Source: Candidatus Aminicenantota bacterium (GTDB lineage: Bacteria > Acidobacteriota > Aminicenantia > Aminicenantales > Aminicenantaceae). From it: a DNA stretch of 58,871 bases. Shown here piece by piece: positions 35,096 to 43,844 of this stretch. The stretch is from positions 1 to 58,871 of the forward strand of contig JADHWO010000007.1 in assembly GCA_016783445.1 (NCBI GenBank), given 5' to 3'. How positions within the stretch are numbered: the first letter of the stretch is position 1; every line of letters starts with the position of its first letter. Below the pieces are notes generated by a model, which saw only the letters and a program-made list of their open reading frames with translations, did not search any database and was not told where the DNA came from. Position numbers and translations under genes: made by a program.

Positions 35096-35947
35096 TTATT
35101 TATCGTAATCATAAAAACCTTTTCCTGTTTTCCGGCCAAGATATCCAGCATCTACCATCTTTTTCAACAATGGACATGGTCTGTATTTTGGATCCTTAAA
35201 TCCTTCGTAAAGGACTTCCATGATGTCTAGACATATATCCAGCCCTATAAGGTCAGCCAAAGCCAGGGGACCCATTGGATGATTCATGCCCAACTTCATT
35301 ACAGTATCAATCGCCTCTGCCGTACCCACTCCCTCCATTAAAACAAAAGCAGCTTCATTGAGCATAGGAAGTAATATCCGGTTTGATATAAAACCGGGAA
35401 AATCATTTGCTTCTACCGGGACTTTCCCCATCTTCTCGGCAATACCCTTAACTTCATCAAAAGTTTCCTGAGAAGTCGCCAAACCTTTTACCAATTCCAC
35501 TAAAGCCATCAGAGGCACGGGATTCATAAAATGCATACCCATAAATTGGGATGGACGATTGGTCAAAGCCGCCAGACGTGTTATGGAGATGGATGAAGTG
35601 TTGGAGGTCAGAATGACTGAAGGAGCAAGGATTTTATCGAGTTCCACGAGTATCTTTTTCTTTACTTCAAAATTTTCAAACACAGCCTCCACAACAAATT
35701 CGGCCTCTTTAAAGTCTGAGAGATTTGTTGTAGTTTTTATCCTGGATAAAATAGTTTCTTTATCTTCTTCGATTTTCCCTTTCTCTTTAAGCTTGCTGAG
35801 GCTCTTATCGATTCTCTCCAAAGAACGCTGGAGAAAATCTTCCTTCACATCATTCAAAAAAACTTCAAAACCAGAGGTGGCGGCAACCTGGGCAATACCC
35901 ATTCCCATAGTTCCTGCTCCAACAACTCCTATATTTTTTACAGCCAT
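35096..35947 (-). CDS. hbd: 3-hydroxybutyryl-CoA dehydrogenase
   Basis: A 283-residue NAD(P)-dependent enzyme. The nucleotide-binding [11 protein letters not shown] is at the N-terminus, NTSSISIT and [13 protein letters not shown] (with catalytic His) follow, and [17 protein letters not shown] begins the C-terminal helical domain. It reduces acetoacetyl-CoA to 3-hydroxybutyryl-CoA, or the reverse. It lies 13 bases downstream of a thiolase, so the pair performs adjacent steps of butanoate formation or beta-oxidation. AAGGAGGG precedes the ATG. Crotonase and acyl-CoA dehydrogenase are not adjacent. Confidence 0.93.
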   Translation of the reverse strand: MAVKNIGVVGAGTMGMGIAQVAATSGFEVFLNDVKEDFLQRSLERIDKSLSKLKEKGKIEEDKETILSRIKTTTNLSDFKEAEFVVEAVFENFEVKKKILVELDKILAPSVILTSNTSSISITRLAALTNRPSQFMGMHFMNPVPLMALVELVKGLATSQETFDEVKGIAEKMGKVPVEANDFPGFISNRILLPMLNEAAFVLMEGVGTAEAIDTVMKLGMNHPMGPLALADLIGLDICLDIMEVLYEGFKDPKYRPCPLLKKMVDAGYLGRKTGKGFYDYDK

Positions 35948-35960
35948 TATCCCTCCTTGA

Positions 35961-37151
35961 TTATACCATTTCTACTGCCATGGCTACAGCATCTCCTCCC
36001 CCCAAACAGAGAGAGGCAATGCCTCTTTTCAGTCCCCTGTGCTTTAAAGCGTAAATCAATGTTGTTAAAATCCTGGCTCCTGTTGCTCCAATCGGATGGC
36101 CCAAAGCTACGGCTCCTCCATGAACATTAACTTTCTCTCTGTCAAGCCCCAGTTCCTTAATAAGAACTACTAATTGGGAAGAAAAAGCCTCATTAATCTC
36201 AAACAGGTCGACATCTTCAACTTTCCAGCCCACATTGGCCAGCAATTTTTCAATGGCTCCTTTGGGCGCATACATTACCATGGAAGGTTCCACACCGTTG
36301 GTTGTGGCTCCCAATATTTGTGCCATGGGTTGCATATTCTTATCTTTAACAGCATCTTCTGAAGCTACAACAACAGCAGCAGCCCCATCATTTAAACTAG
36401 ACGCATTTCCAGCCGTAACTGTCCCATCTTTTTTAAATACAGGCCTGAGCTTTGTCAATTTTTCAAGAGTAGCATCTTTCCGGGGCCCTTCATCTATTTC
36501 GAAAATCGCCGGATCACCTTTCCTCTGCGGTACTTCCATAGGAAAAATTTCATCTTTTAAATAGCCCTTCTCAATGGCATGTATAGCTTTCTGATGGCTG
36601 CTTGAAGCATAAACGTCCTGCTCCTCGCGAGTGGCGCCGAATTTTTCAGCAATAACTTCTCCTGTGTTTCCCATGTGATGGTCGTCAAAAGCGCACCATA
36701 AACCGTCCAGAATCATGGAGTCTTTAATTTTTAAATCTCCAAATTTGACCCCTTCCCTTGCTCCCCAGAGAAGATGAGGTGCCTGGCTCATGCTTTCCAT
36801 TCCACCAGCTACAATAATCTCTTTCTCTTCAAGCCAGATAGCATGAGCAGCCAAAACAACAGCTTTTAAAGCAGAGCCGCAAACTTTGTTAACAGCAAAG
36901 CAGCTCACTGTATACGGAATCCCACCTTTTACTGCTGCCTGTTTGGCAGGAGCTTGTCCCAGGCCTCCTGAAACAACATTTCCCATAATTACTTCTTCAA
37001 CATCTCCACCTAAAATCCCGGCTCTCTTCACAGCTTCCTTGATAGCCAATCCACCCAACTCAGGAGCTTTAAAATTTTTTATTGTTCCTAAAAAGCTACC
37101 TATAGCTGTGCGAGCAGCACTGACAATAAAAACATCTCTTAATTCACACAT
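35961..37151 (-). CDS. thlA: Acetyl-CoA C-acetyltransferase (thiolase)
   Basis: A 396-residue thiolase. The acyl-accepting Cys91 is in [11 protein letters not shown], the catalytic His is in [14 protein letters not shown], and the second Cys is in [19 protein letters not shown] is also conserved. The enzyme condenses two acetyl-CoA or cleaves acetoacetyl-CoA. It is the first gene of a two-gene operon with hbd. A reverse-direction promoter is not obvious upstream. Confidence 0.95.
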   Translation of the reverse strand: MCELRDVFIVSAARTAIGSFLGTIKNFKAPELGGLAIKEAVKRAGILGGDVEEVIMGNVVSGGLGQAPAKQAAVKGGIPYTVSCFAVNKVCGSALKAVVLAAHAIWLEEKEIIVAGGMESMSQAPHLLWGAREGVKFGDLKIKDSMILDGLWCAFDDHHMGNTGEVIAEKFGATREEQDVYASSSHQKAIHAIEKGYLKDEIFPMEVPQRKGDPAIFEIDEGPRKDATLEKLTKLRPVFKKDGTVTAGNASSLNDGAAAVVVASEDAVKDKNMQPMAQILGATTNGVEPSMVMYAPKGAIEKLLANVGWKVEDVDLFEINEAFSSQLVVLIKELGLDREKVNVHGGAVALGHPIGATGARILTTLIYALKHRGLKRGIASLCLGGGDAVAMAVEMV

Positions 37152-37303
37152 TGATTAAACCTTTCACATAAAATTTGAATATTATATTACTGTCCCTTTT
37201 TATCACAATTAAAAAGGAGTGTAAACCTCTACAGAGCTTTTCTCTTTATTCTCATTATGTTGCCTGTTTTGGCTGTCAAACAAATCCTATTCTCAGAGAT
37301 TAG

Positions 37304-37537
37304 GTTTTCAAAATATGCCGGGGGTTCCGTTATCCTAATTATGTAGTTTTTGTTGTCCCGGAACTTTCACATATTAAAGACCAGGAGAGGAAAATCATAA
37401 ATGTTGAAATATCCTACCCAAGGGACCTAGTAACTCAGCAGCTCATAAAACACACGTTTTTCCGGGAAAATAATTGCATTATTTCACGTTTCAGCAAAAA
37501 GATAACAGGTATTATTCACGTTTTTCCGGGAAAATAA
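37304..37537 (+). pseudogene. Coding remnant without start codon
   Basis: A 77-codon open frame following a TAG at 37301, with no ATG, GTG or TTG start. Its translation looks protein-like in the middle (YPNYVVFVVPELSHIK, then INVEISYPRDLVTQQ) and ends in TAA within the second 39-bp repeat. I do not recognise the family. It may be the 3' end of a gene broken when the ATPase or the repeats arrived; chance is also possible. Confidence 0.3.
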
Positions 37538-37555
37538 TTGCATTATTTCACGTTT
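37453..37555. repeat. Two 39-bp direct repeats upstream of the ATPase gene
   Basis: 37453-37491 and 37517-37555 are identical over 39 bases (starting CACGTTTTTCCGGG) with a 25-base spacer. Each unit holds two nested palindromes: TTTTCC-G-GGAAAA and AAATAAT-TGC-ATTATTT. The second copy ends 17 bases before the ATPase ATG, and TATAAA lies between. The position suits an operator for autoregulation; tandem duplication is the alternative. Confidence 0.8.
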
Positions 37556-37572
37556 TTTGCTATAAAATAGTT

Positions 37573-38877
37573 ATGAAAAGAGATATATATAAAAAATTAT
37601 TCGAATGGAAAAATTCAAGCCTTAGAAAACCTCTAATCCTTAAAGGTGCTCGACAGGTTGGGAAGACTTTCATTTTAGAAGAATTTGGCAGAAGAGAATA
37701 TTCAAATATTGCTTATTTTAATTTTGAAGAGAATCCGGGTCTAAACGATTTTTTTAAAGGCAGAATTCAGCCTGAAAAAATTATAGAGAAATTATCAATT
37801 TACCTGGAAACAAGAATTTACCCTGAAAAGACACTAATAATCTTTGACGAAGTTCAAAATTCTCCTGAAACAATAAACAGCCTTAAATATTTCAATGAAA
37901 AAGCAAATGAATACCATATCGCTGCAGCAGGTTCACTACTTGGAATAAAAATTGGCCAGTCTGCTCCATTTCCAGTTGGAAAAGTAAACTTTATGAATCT
38001 ATTCCCTTTTTCCTTCCGGGAATATCTCAGTGGCATGGGGAAATCTCAACTCCGTAATTATTTAGAAAGCAAAACAACCTTTGACTCTATAGAAAAAACT
38101 TTTCACAAAGAACTTATTGATGACTTAAAAATGTATTACTTCATCGGCGGCATGCCTGAAGCAATAGTACAATACAAAAAAGATGGAGATCTTAATAAGG
38201 TTAGGGTAATTCAAGATGAAATACTGACAGCTTACACAATTGACTTTTCAAAATACTCAACAAAACCTGAAGCTATAAAAATCAATAATACATGGAATGC
38301 TATTCCCGGACAATTAGCAAAAGAGAATAAAAAATTCAAATTCTCAGAGATATCAAAAAATGCGCGTGCAAGAGATTACAACGAAGCAATTCAGTGGCTT
38401 GTAGATACAGGACTTGTATATAAATCTTTTAATATTAAAACACTAAGGTTTCCTCTAAGTGGCTACAGAGAAGACAATATATTTAAACTTTTCCTTTTGG
38501 ATATCGGACTCCTGGGTTCTCTACTTAATATATCTCAAAGAACAATTGTTGAAGGCAATCGTCTATTTTCAGAATATAATGGGGCATTTGTGGAAAATTA
38601 CGTAGCACAGGAATTAATTGCAAATAATCATAAAGAACTTTATTATTGGACAAGCAATACTTCAGCAGAGGTGGATTTTATTATTTCCTACAATGAACAA
38701 ATCTTTCCTATCGAGGTAAAGGCAGGAATCAGCAAAAAGAAAAAAAGTCTTAGAATTTATGGCGAAAAATATCACCCTCCAATTCTATCCCGGTCAACTC
38801 TAATGAACTTTAAAAAGGACAATTACATCTGTAATTATCCACTCTATGCAGTCTCTCTCTTTCCAAAAATTAGCTGA
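37573..38877 (+). CDS. ATP-binding protein with C-terminal DUF4143
   Basis: About 434 residues. An AAA-type ATPase core has Walker A GARQVGKT and Walker B LIIFDEVQNSPE, then AAAGSLLGIK. A C-terminal DUF4143 region ends in EVDFIISYNEQIFPIEVKAG, which has a PD-(D/E)xK-like E-V-D...E-V-K pattern. ATG 37573 is chosen because the family starts with a KRDIYKKL-type helix; an upstream in-frame ATG at 37474 would translate the repeats. These genes are frequent in horizontally moved DNA and their function is unknown. It lies between metabolic genes, bounded by repeats and a CRISPR-like relic. Confidence 0.85.
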   Translation: MKRDIYKKLFEWKNSSLRKPLILKGARQVGKTFILEEFGRREYSNIAYFNFEENPGLNDFFKGRIQPEKIIEKLSIYLETRIYPEKTLIIFDEVQNSPETINSLKYFNEKANEYHIAAAGSLLGIKIGQSAPFPVGKVNFMNLFPFSFREYLSGMGKSQLRNYLESKTTFDSIEKTFHKELIDDLKMYYFIGGMPEAIVQYKKDGDLNKVRVIQDEILTAYTIDFSKYSTKPEAIKINNTWNAIPGQLAKENKKFKFSEISKNARARDYNEAIQWLVDTGLVYKSFNIKTLRFPLSGYREDNIFKLFLLDIGLLGSLLNISQRTIVEGNRLFSEYNGAFVENYVAQELIANNHKELYYWTSNTSAEVDFIISYNEQIFPIEVKAGISKKKKSLRIYGEKYHPPILSRSTLMNFKKDNYICNYPLYAVSLFPKIS

Positions 38878-38906
38878 AGAATATCATTGCAACTAGTATT
38901 AAGTTT

Positions 38907-38943
38907 GTTTCAATCCTTGTTTTAGTGGAAACTCTTATTTAAC
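38907..38943 (+). CRISPR. Solitary CRISPR-repeat-like sequence
   Basis: A 37-base string begins GTTTCAATCCTTGTTTTAGT and ends ATTTAAC. This resembles the GTTTCAATCC-TTGTTTTA class of type I/III CRISPR repeats. Only one unit is present: no second copy, spacer or cas gene is seen in the window. It could be a relic of an array, or a chance resemblance. Confidence 0.35.
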
Positions 38944-38979
38944 AAAATTAACTGGAATTGGGACAGGATAAAGTATACC

Positions 38980-40653
38980 TCAGGTCAACCCGATTATTTT
39001 CCCATTTTCTTCTATATCTATTCTTTCAGCTGAAGGTATCTTTGGCAAACCAGGCATTGTCATAATATCCCCACAATAAACAACCACAAAACCTGCTCCT
39101 GAACTGAGGGAAGCATCGGTTACAATCAAAACAAAATCTCTGGGCCTTCCCAGCGCCTCGTCATCATCCGAAAGGGAATATTGCGTTTTAGCAATACAAA
39201 CCGGAAGATTTCCAAATCCTTCTCTCTCAATCCTGCGTATTTTCCTTCTTATTTTCCCTTCCATGGCAACGGAGGACGCCCCATAAACTTTTCTGGCAAT
39301 AACATCAATTTTCTCGACAAGAGGCATATCTAAAGGATAAAGGAACTGGAACTGGCTTCCGTCCTCCTCTATCGCATTTAATACTTCTCTCGCCAACTCG
39401 ACCCCACCCTGTCCTCCTTTACTGTGAACTTCGCATTGGGTAACTCGGACTTTCTCCTTTTGGCAAAGATCCAGGATTTTATTTATCTCTGCCTCCGTAT
39501 CTGTTGGAAATCTATTTAAAGCGACAACAAAAGGAATTCCAAAAATCCGTATATTTTCTATATGCTTTTGGAGATTCTCAAATCCCTGCTCCACGGCCGC
39601 CACATTTTCTTCATAAACCTTCCCCAGCTCAACTCCACCATGAAGCTTTAGAGCCCTGAGAGTCGCCACAAGAACACAAGCATCAGGCGGAGGAATTTGG
39701 CCTGTCCTGACAACTATATTGAAAAACTTCTCTGCTCCAAGGTCTGAACCAAACCCTGATTCGGTCACAACAAAATCAGCCAATTGAAGAGCCATTCTTG
39801 TAGCAATAATGGTATTAGTGCCATGGGCAATGTTTGCAAATGGCCCTCCATGGATTAATGCCGGAGTTCCCTCTAATGTCTGGACAAGATTTGGCTTAAC
39901 AGCATCTTTAAGCAGGGCTGCCATCGCTCCTTCAGCTTTTAGCTCCCTGGCAAAAACAGGCTTTCTATCCGGGGAATACCCTATAAATATATTCCCCAGC
40001 CTTTTTTTCAAATCCTTTAAATCCTCAGCAAGACATAAAATAGCCATAACTTCAGAGGCAGCTGTTATATCAAAACCAGTCTCTCGCGCAATTCCGCGGA
40101 GTGGGCCCCCGATTCCAACCACAATCTCTCGCAGGACACGATCATCCATATCCATAACCCGCTTCCAGGACACTCTTCGGCAGTCGAGTTTCCCGCAAGA
40201 ACCGTCAAAATGAAGACGGTTATCCACCATAGCTGAAAGGAGGTTGTGCGCTGCTGTTACAGCATGAATATCTCCGGTAAAATGGAGGTTTATCTCATCA
40301 CGGGGTGCCACCTGGGCATATCCTCCTCCAGTCGCTCCGCCTTTCATCCCGAAAACAGGTCCGAGTGACGGCTCTCTTAAGGCCACAACTGTCTCTTTCC
40401 CCAATTGATTCAGGGCGTCAGCTAAACCGATAGATATTGTGGTCTTGCCTTCTCCGGCCGGAGTTGGAGTCATCGCTGTGACCATTATAAGCTTGCCTTT
40501 TTTATCCCCTTTTTTTTGAGATGCTTCAGGCGATATTTTCGCCTTATATTTACCGTATTTCTCGAGGTGCTTAGCGCTTATTCCCAATTTCTCGGCAATC
40601 TCCTCTATCAGATTTATCTCAGCTTTTATTGCTATTTCCATATCGCTGGGCAT
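38980..40653 (-). CDS. fhs: Formate--tetrahydrofolate ligase
   Basis: A 557-residue FTHFS, the normal length. MTPTPAGEGKTT is the ATP P-loop, REPSLGPVFGMKGGATGGGYAQV is conserved, shortened here to REPSLGPVFGMKGGATGGG, and GLADALN and TESGFGSDLGAEKF follow. It joins formate to THF with ATP, feeding one-carbon units to purines or the methyl branch of acetyl-CoA metabolism. GGAGG precedes the ATG. No folD or other pathway gene lies beside it, so acetogenesis cannot be inferred. Confidence 0.96.
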   Translation of the reverse strand: MPSDMEIAIKAEINLIEEIAEKLGISAKHLEKYGKYKAKISPEASQKKGDKKGKLIMVTAMTPTPAGEGKTTISIGLADALNQLGKETVVALREPSLGPVFGMKGGATGGGYAQVAPRDEINLHFTGDIHAVTAAHNLLSAMVDNRLHFDGSCGKLDCRRVSWKRVMDMDDRVLREIVVGIGGPLRGIARETGFDITAASEVMAILCLAEDLKDLKKRLGNIFIGYSPDRKPVFARELKAEGAMAALLKDAVKPNLVQTLEGTPALIHGGPFANIAHGTNTIIATRMALQLADFVVTESGFGSDLGAEKFFNIVVRTGQIPPPDACVLVATLRALKLHGGVELGKVYEENVAAVEQGFENLQKHIENIRIFGIPFVVALNRFPTDTEAEINKILDLCQKEKVRVTQCEVHSKGGQGGVELAREVLNAIEEDGSQFQFLYPLDMPLVEKIDVIARKVYGASSVAMEGKIRRKIRRIEREGFGNLPVCIAKTQYSLSDDDEALGRPRDFVLIVTDASLSSGAGFVVVYCGDIMTMPGLPKIPSAERIDIEENGKIIGLT

Positions 40654-40684
40654 ATTGACCTCCTCTCGTTAATTTTACTTTAAG

Positions 40685-41086
40685 GATCCTCTTCCATTTT
40701 GTGTGGGTAAAACATGTCTTGATAGATCAAAAGAAAGTATTCGAGGATGGATGAAGCGACCTTTGAAGATTTAGCCTCCCTGAATCTCTCTTCGAGGAAA
40801 CCCGACAGAGTCGGGCGGCGAGTATGTATAAGCTCAGGCCAGTGGATTCAGAAAACACGCAACTTTTTCCCCAGCGAGTCAAAAGCTGCTCGGTTTCAGG
40901 CTTCGCTCCCCTCTCCATCATGGAGAGGAACCATGCCCGCTTTGCCTTCAAACGGTTTTTTTCACCCACTGTCCTTCGCTTATGCGTTGAAAAAATTGAA
41001 GAAGGGATGGCGTGAAAAATCTGAACGGAAGCAAGACCATTCCCGAATACATTCTGATTATTACCTACACAAAATGGAAGAGAACC
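40685..41086. mobile_element. MITE copy 2 with 8-bp target-site duplication
   Basis: A 402-bp relative of the element at 30885. The ends share CTTCCATTTTGTGTGGG at the left and its near-complement at the right, and the flanks carry ACTTTAAG directly repeated at 40677-40684 and 41087-41094. The left and right thirds are close to copy 1. The middle (about 40830-41000) is different, holding roughly 135 extra bases. Short ORFs inside are not genes. Confidence 0.85.
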
Positions 41087-41109
41087 ACTTTAAGTCATTA
41101 TTTTTTTTC

Positions 41110-41838
41110 CTATTTCTTCCTTTCATAACCTCTCTTATGGAAATCGTGAAACATTATATCATAATCTTCAATCAATCCTTCATCAGCAAAGCTAAAATAG
41201 CAATTGTTCCCGATTATGATGTGATCCAACACCTTCAGCTGCATAACATTAGCTACAAAAACCAGATCTTTAGTAATTTCTCTGTCGCTCGCAGAAGGTT
41301 CAGGATCTCCCGATGGGTGATTGTGCACAAAAATCAAGGATGATGCATCGCACCTCAAGGCCTCTTTCATGATTTCTCTTGGGTAAACAGCGCTTGAGTC
41401 TACAGTTCCCTCAAAAACAGTCTTTTCCTCCAGTATCTGGTTCTTAGCATCTAAGAAGAGCACCTTAAATTTCTCCTTTTTTACATCCCTGAGAGCATGG
41501 TAAAGATAATCAAATACCTCTTTTGAGGAATGACAATAAGGCCTGCTCATCATCTTTTCTTTAAGGAAACGTCTGGAGACCTCCTGAATGAGCTTTAGCC
41601 CAAAAATATTGTGGGGCCCAATTCCTTGTATTTCCTGGAGCTCATCAGGTGAAGCCTCAAGTATCCCTCTCAGTGTCTGATATTTTTTTACAGCTTCCCT
41701 TGCTTGTACTTTACAATCCTTGCGTGGAGTTCCGAGAGTCAAGAGGAGCTCGATAATCTCATAATCCAGAAATCCCTTAAGTCCACCTTTCAAGAATTTC
41801 TCCCTGAGTCTCTCTCTATGTCCTTCTCTTTTTTGCAT
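41110..41838 (-). CDS. radC: RadC-like JAB/MPN-domain protein
   Basis: About 242 residues. REGHRERLREKFLKGG begins the N-terminal RadC domain, a helix-hairpin-helix (QEIQGIGPHNIFGLK) follows, and the JAMM metal motif HNHPSGDPEPSASD with its upstream Glu forms the C-terminal domain. The role of RadC is still uncertain; it is not a proven repair enzyme. ATG 41838 is preferred over TTG 41883, since homologues begin near REGHRERL. The GGAGG upstream is 13 bases away, so the start remains uncertain. Confidence 0.85.
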   Translation of the reverse strand: MQKREGHRERLREKFLKGGLKGFLDYEIIELLLTLGTPRKDCKVQAREAVKKYQTLRGILEASPDELQEIQGIGPHNIFGLKLIQEVSRRFLKEKMMSRPYCHSSKEVFDYLYHALRDVKKEKFKVLFLDAKNQILEEKTVFEGTVDSSAVYPREIMKEALRCDASSLIFVHNHPSGDPEPSASDREITKDLVFVANVMQLKVLDHIIIGNNCYFSFADEGLIEDYDIMFHDFHKRGYERKK

Positions 41839-42016
41839 TTTTTGGTTCTTTCCTCCCAAGTAATAGCTTTTAACCTCAAACAAGTTTAACTAACAAATAT
41901 GACGAAGGAGGTATGGAAAGTTGCTCAGATTTTTCTCGATCTCCCGGCCACATGCTACGGCCACGTGTACTAATACACTTTACTCTAGATCGTAATAAGG
42001 TTAAAAAAATGGAGGA

Positions 42017-42325
42017 TTATTTTTTCTTGGCGGAAAAAAAGCGGATGTAAAAAAGTCTATCAACTTCCTTTATTTTCAACCTCAGGATATAAATGAGGAC
42101 AATTATCGCAATCCACATCCAGACCACAAAAACATAAATTCCTATTGATTCTTTAATATCTTTGGGAGAGGGAACTATTTTCTCGGCATTTTCTTCAGCC
42201 TGAGTTATTTTATTCTGCTCCTCTTCCATAACCTCCTGAGCAAAGTTTAATTTCAAGAGGAAAAAAGAAAATAACAAAAAAATCAGCAGGGAAAAAACCA
42301 AGAGTCTTTTCATTTTCCACATCAT
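42017..42325 (-). CDS. Small membrane protein of the cytochrome b operon, unknown
   Basis: A 102-residue protein: hydrophobic signal-like helix (about 6-28, ending LNFAQ), an acidic periplasmic stretch, and a second helix (about 63-82), then a basic cytoplasmic tail. Its start overlaps the cytochrome b stop in ATGA, so it is translationally coupled. No family is recognised. Position and topology suggest a small subunit or assembly factor of the Rieske/cytochrome b complex. Confidence 0.7.
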   Translation of the reverse strand: MMWKMKRLLVFSLLIFLLFSFFLLKLNFAQEVMEEEQNKITQAEENAEKIVPSPKDIKESIGIYVFVVWMWIAIIVLIYILRLKIKEVDRLFYIRFFSAKKK

Positions 42326-43398
42326 AATAGACTCCAGACCGTCATTACTACAGCATATACGATAGTTACATAAGCTAAAAAGGTGATAAATTTCCCCTTC
42401 ATCTCGGCCGGCTTATTATCAAGGAAAGGCAGGAAAAAGAAGAGAAGAAACTCCACTAAGATCAATATGACAATAAAAGTATCTCCGTTTATAAAGAGTA
42501 TTTTTGCCGGAAAGATTTTAAGTGCCTGGAATAGAAAAAGAAAGTACCATTCCGGCCTTATCCCCTCAGGAGCAGGGGCCATCAAATCCGCCGATTTATC
42601 AAGGGAAGGGGGTAAAAAGATAGCTACTGTAAAGAGAATACCCAGAAGAATTAACCAGACAACAGATTCCCGATAAACAAAATTCGGCCAGAAAGGAAGC
42701 TCCTGTATCTTTTCCTTCTTGCTTTCAACAGCCAGGGGGAGGCTCATTCCCTGCTTCTGAATGAGATATACGTGAACAGCCAGAAGGATAAATATAAAAA
42801 CAGGGAGAATACAGACATGAAATCCAAAAAATCGGGTTAAGGTATCTCCTGTTACGTCTTCACCTCCTCGAAGCAGCTTAGTGACCCAGACTCCCACGAT
42901 AGGAATAGAACGCGGAATATCTGTCCCCACTTTTGTAGCTGAAAGAGAGAGGTCATCCCAGGGGAGCAGATATCCTGTGAAACCAAACGCCAGAGTAACA
43001 CAAAGAAGAAAAACTCCACTCATCCAGGTCAGCTCTCTTGGCTTGCGATAAGCTTTTGTGATCCAGATACTGAGAAGATGGATAAAAACAAAGGCAATCA
43101 TAAAAGATGATGACCAGCTGTGGATTGACCTGATTATCCAGCCCATAGGGATTTCAGTCATTATACGCCCAACACTTTTGTTTGCCTCTGCCAGAGTGGG
43201 ATTATAATAAAAAACAAGCATAAATCCTGTAATAACCTGAATAACAAAAAAGAGCATAATGGCACTTCCCGTGTAGTACCACAATGAATGTTTATGCTGG
43301 GGAATCTTCTTTTCCCTCAGGAATTTGACTATCCCTGAAATCCCAAATCGTTCATCAAACCAGGATTGTGCTCGTTTTTTTTTGCCCAAAAGATTCAC
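42322..43398 (-). CDS. Cytochrome b, fused b6/subunit IV type
   Basis: A 358-residue cytochrome b covering both the haem-bearing N-terminal half and the C-terminal half. Haem ligands are His93/His107 (13 residues between) and His194/His209 (14 between), the spacing of b6f-type rather than mitochondrial-type proteins. PEWY is at 282-285 in the Qo-site loop. The Cys that binds the extra haem of b6f complexes is not visible near residues 30-45. The start is GTG, overlapping the Rieske stop. No cytochrome c1 or f gene is in the operon. Confidence 0.9.
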   Translation of the reverse strand: MNLLGKKKRAQSWFDERFGISGIVKFLREKKIPQHKHSLWYYTGSAIMLFFVIQVITGFMLVFYYNPTLAEANKSVGRIMTEIPMGWIIRSIHSWSSSFMIAFVFIHLLSIWITKAYRKPRELTWMSGVFLLCVTLAFGFTGYLLPWDDLSLSATKVGTDIPRSIPIVGVWVTKLLRGGEDVTGDTLTRFFGFHVCILPVFIFILLAVHVYLIQKQGMSLPLAVESKKEKIQELPFWPNFVYRESVVWLILLGILFTVAIFLPPSLDKSADLMAPAPEGIRPEWYFLFLFQALKIFPAKILFINGDTFIVILILVEFLLFFFLPFLDNKPAEMKGKFITFLAYVTIVYAVVMTVWSLL

Positions 43399-43844
43399 TT
43401 TACACCTTCTCTTTTTATGATTAAATCTTCCCCTTCAATAATTAAGATCAAGCGCCGTAGGGGACGAGGAGGAGGCCCCCCGATGTTAGTCCCATTCTCA
43501 TCATACCAGCCATCATGACATGCGCAGAAAAATTTTCTCTGCTCTGGAATATATGTAACATTACAATCCAGGTGAGTACAAACAGCAACAAACGCCCAAT
43601 AAGAACCATTTTTATTCTTTTTTACAAATCCAGGCTTGCTTCCCCATGAAAAAACTTTAACGGAATTTGGCTTCATATCCTTAAAATCTAAAAAAGGTAA
43701 TATAACTTGATCAGGCTCTCTTGTAGGAGGAAAAACAAATTTTATAACAGGATACAGAAAAGAAACCATTAAGGCTCCGAGCCATCCTCCAAAAAGGCCG
43801 TTTAAAAATTGGCGACGAGTAAAAAGAGAATATTTTAGCTTCAT
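43395..43844 (-). CDS. Rieske [2Fe-2S] protein
   Basis: A 149-residue membrane-anchored Rieske protein. A Tat-like FTRRQFLNG start leads into one helix (about 15-37). The cluster ligands are Cys89/His91 (CTHLDC) and Cys107/His110 (CACHDG), with Cys94-Cys109 as the disulfide. Canonical CPCHGS reads CACHDG here, so the loop differs by two residues, which may change the redox potential. It is coupled to both neighbours by 4-base overlaps and should pair with the cytochrome b next door. Confidence 0.92.
   Translation of the reverse strand: MKLKYSLFTRRQFLNGLFGGWLGALMVSFLYPVIKFVFPPTREPDQVILPFLDFKDMKPNSVKVFSWGSKPGFVKKNKNGSYWAFVAVCTHLDCNVTYIPEQRKFFCACHDGWYDENGTNIGGPPPRPLRRLILIIEGEDLIIKREGVK

Noticed and set aside
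40727-41343. ORFs of 80 and 198 codons in the MITE region
   Set aside because: They lie in the repeat element and its border; similar short frames appear in copy 1, and the longer one is antisense to radC.
41914-42052. Small plus-strand ORF after GGAGGT near 41910
   Set aside because: The ribosome-like site touches the ATG, the frame overlaps the end of the cytochrome-operon gene, and the translation is unconvincing.
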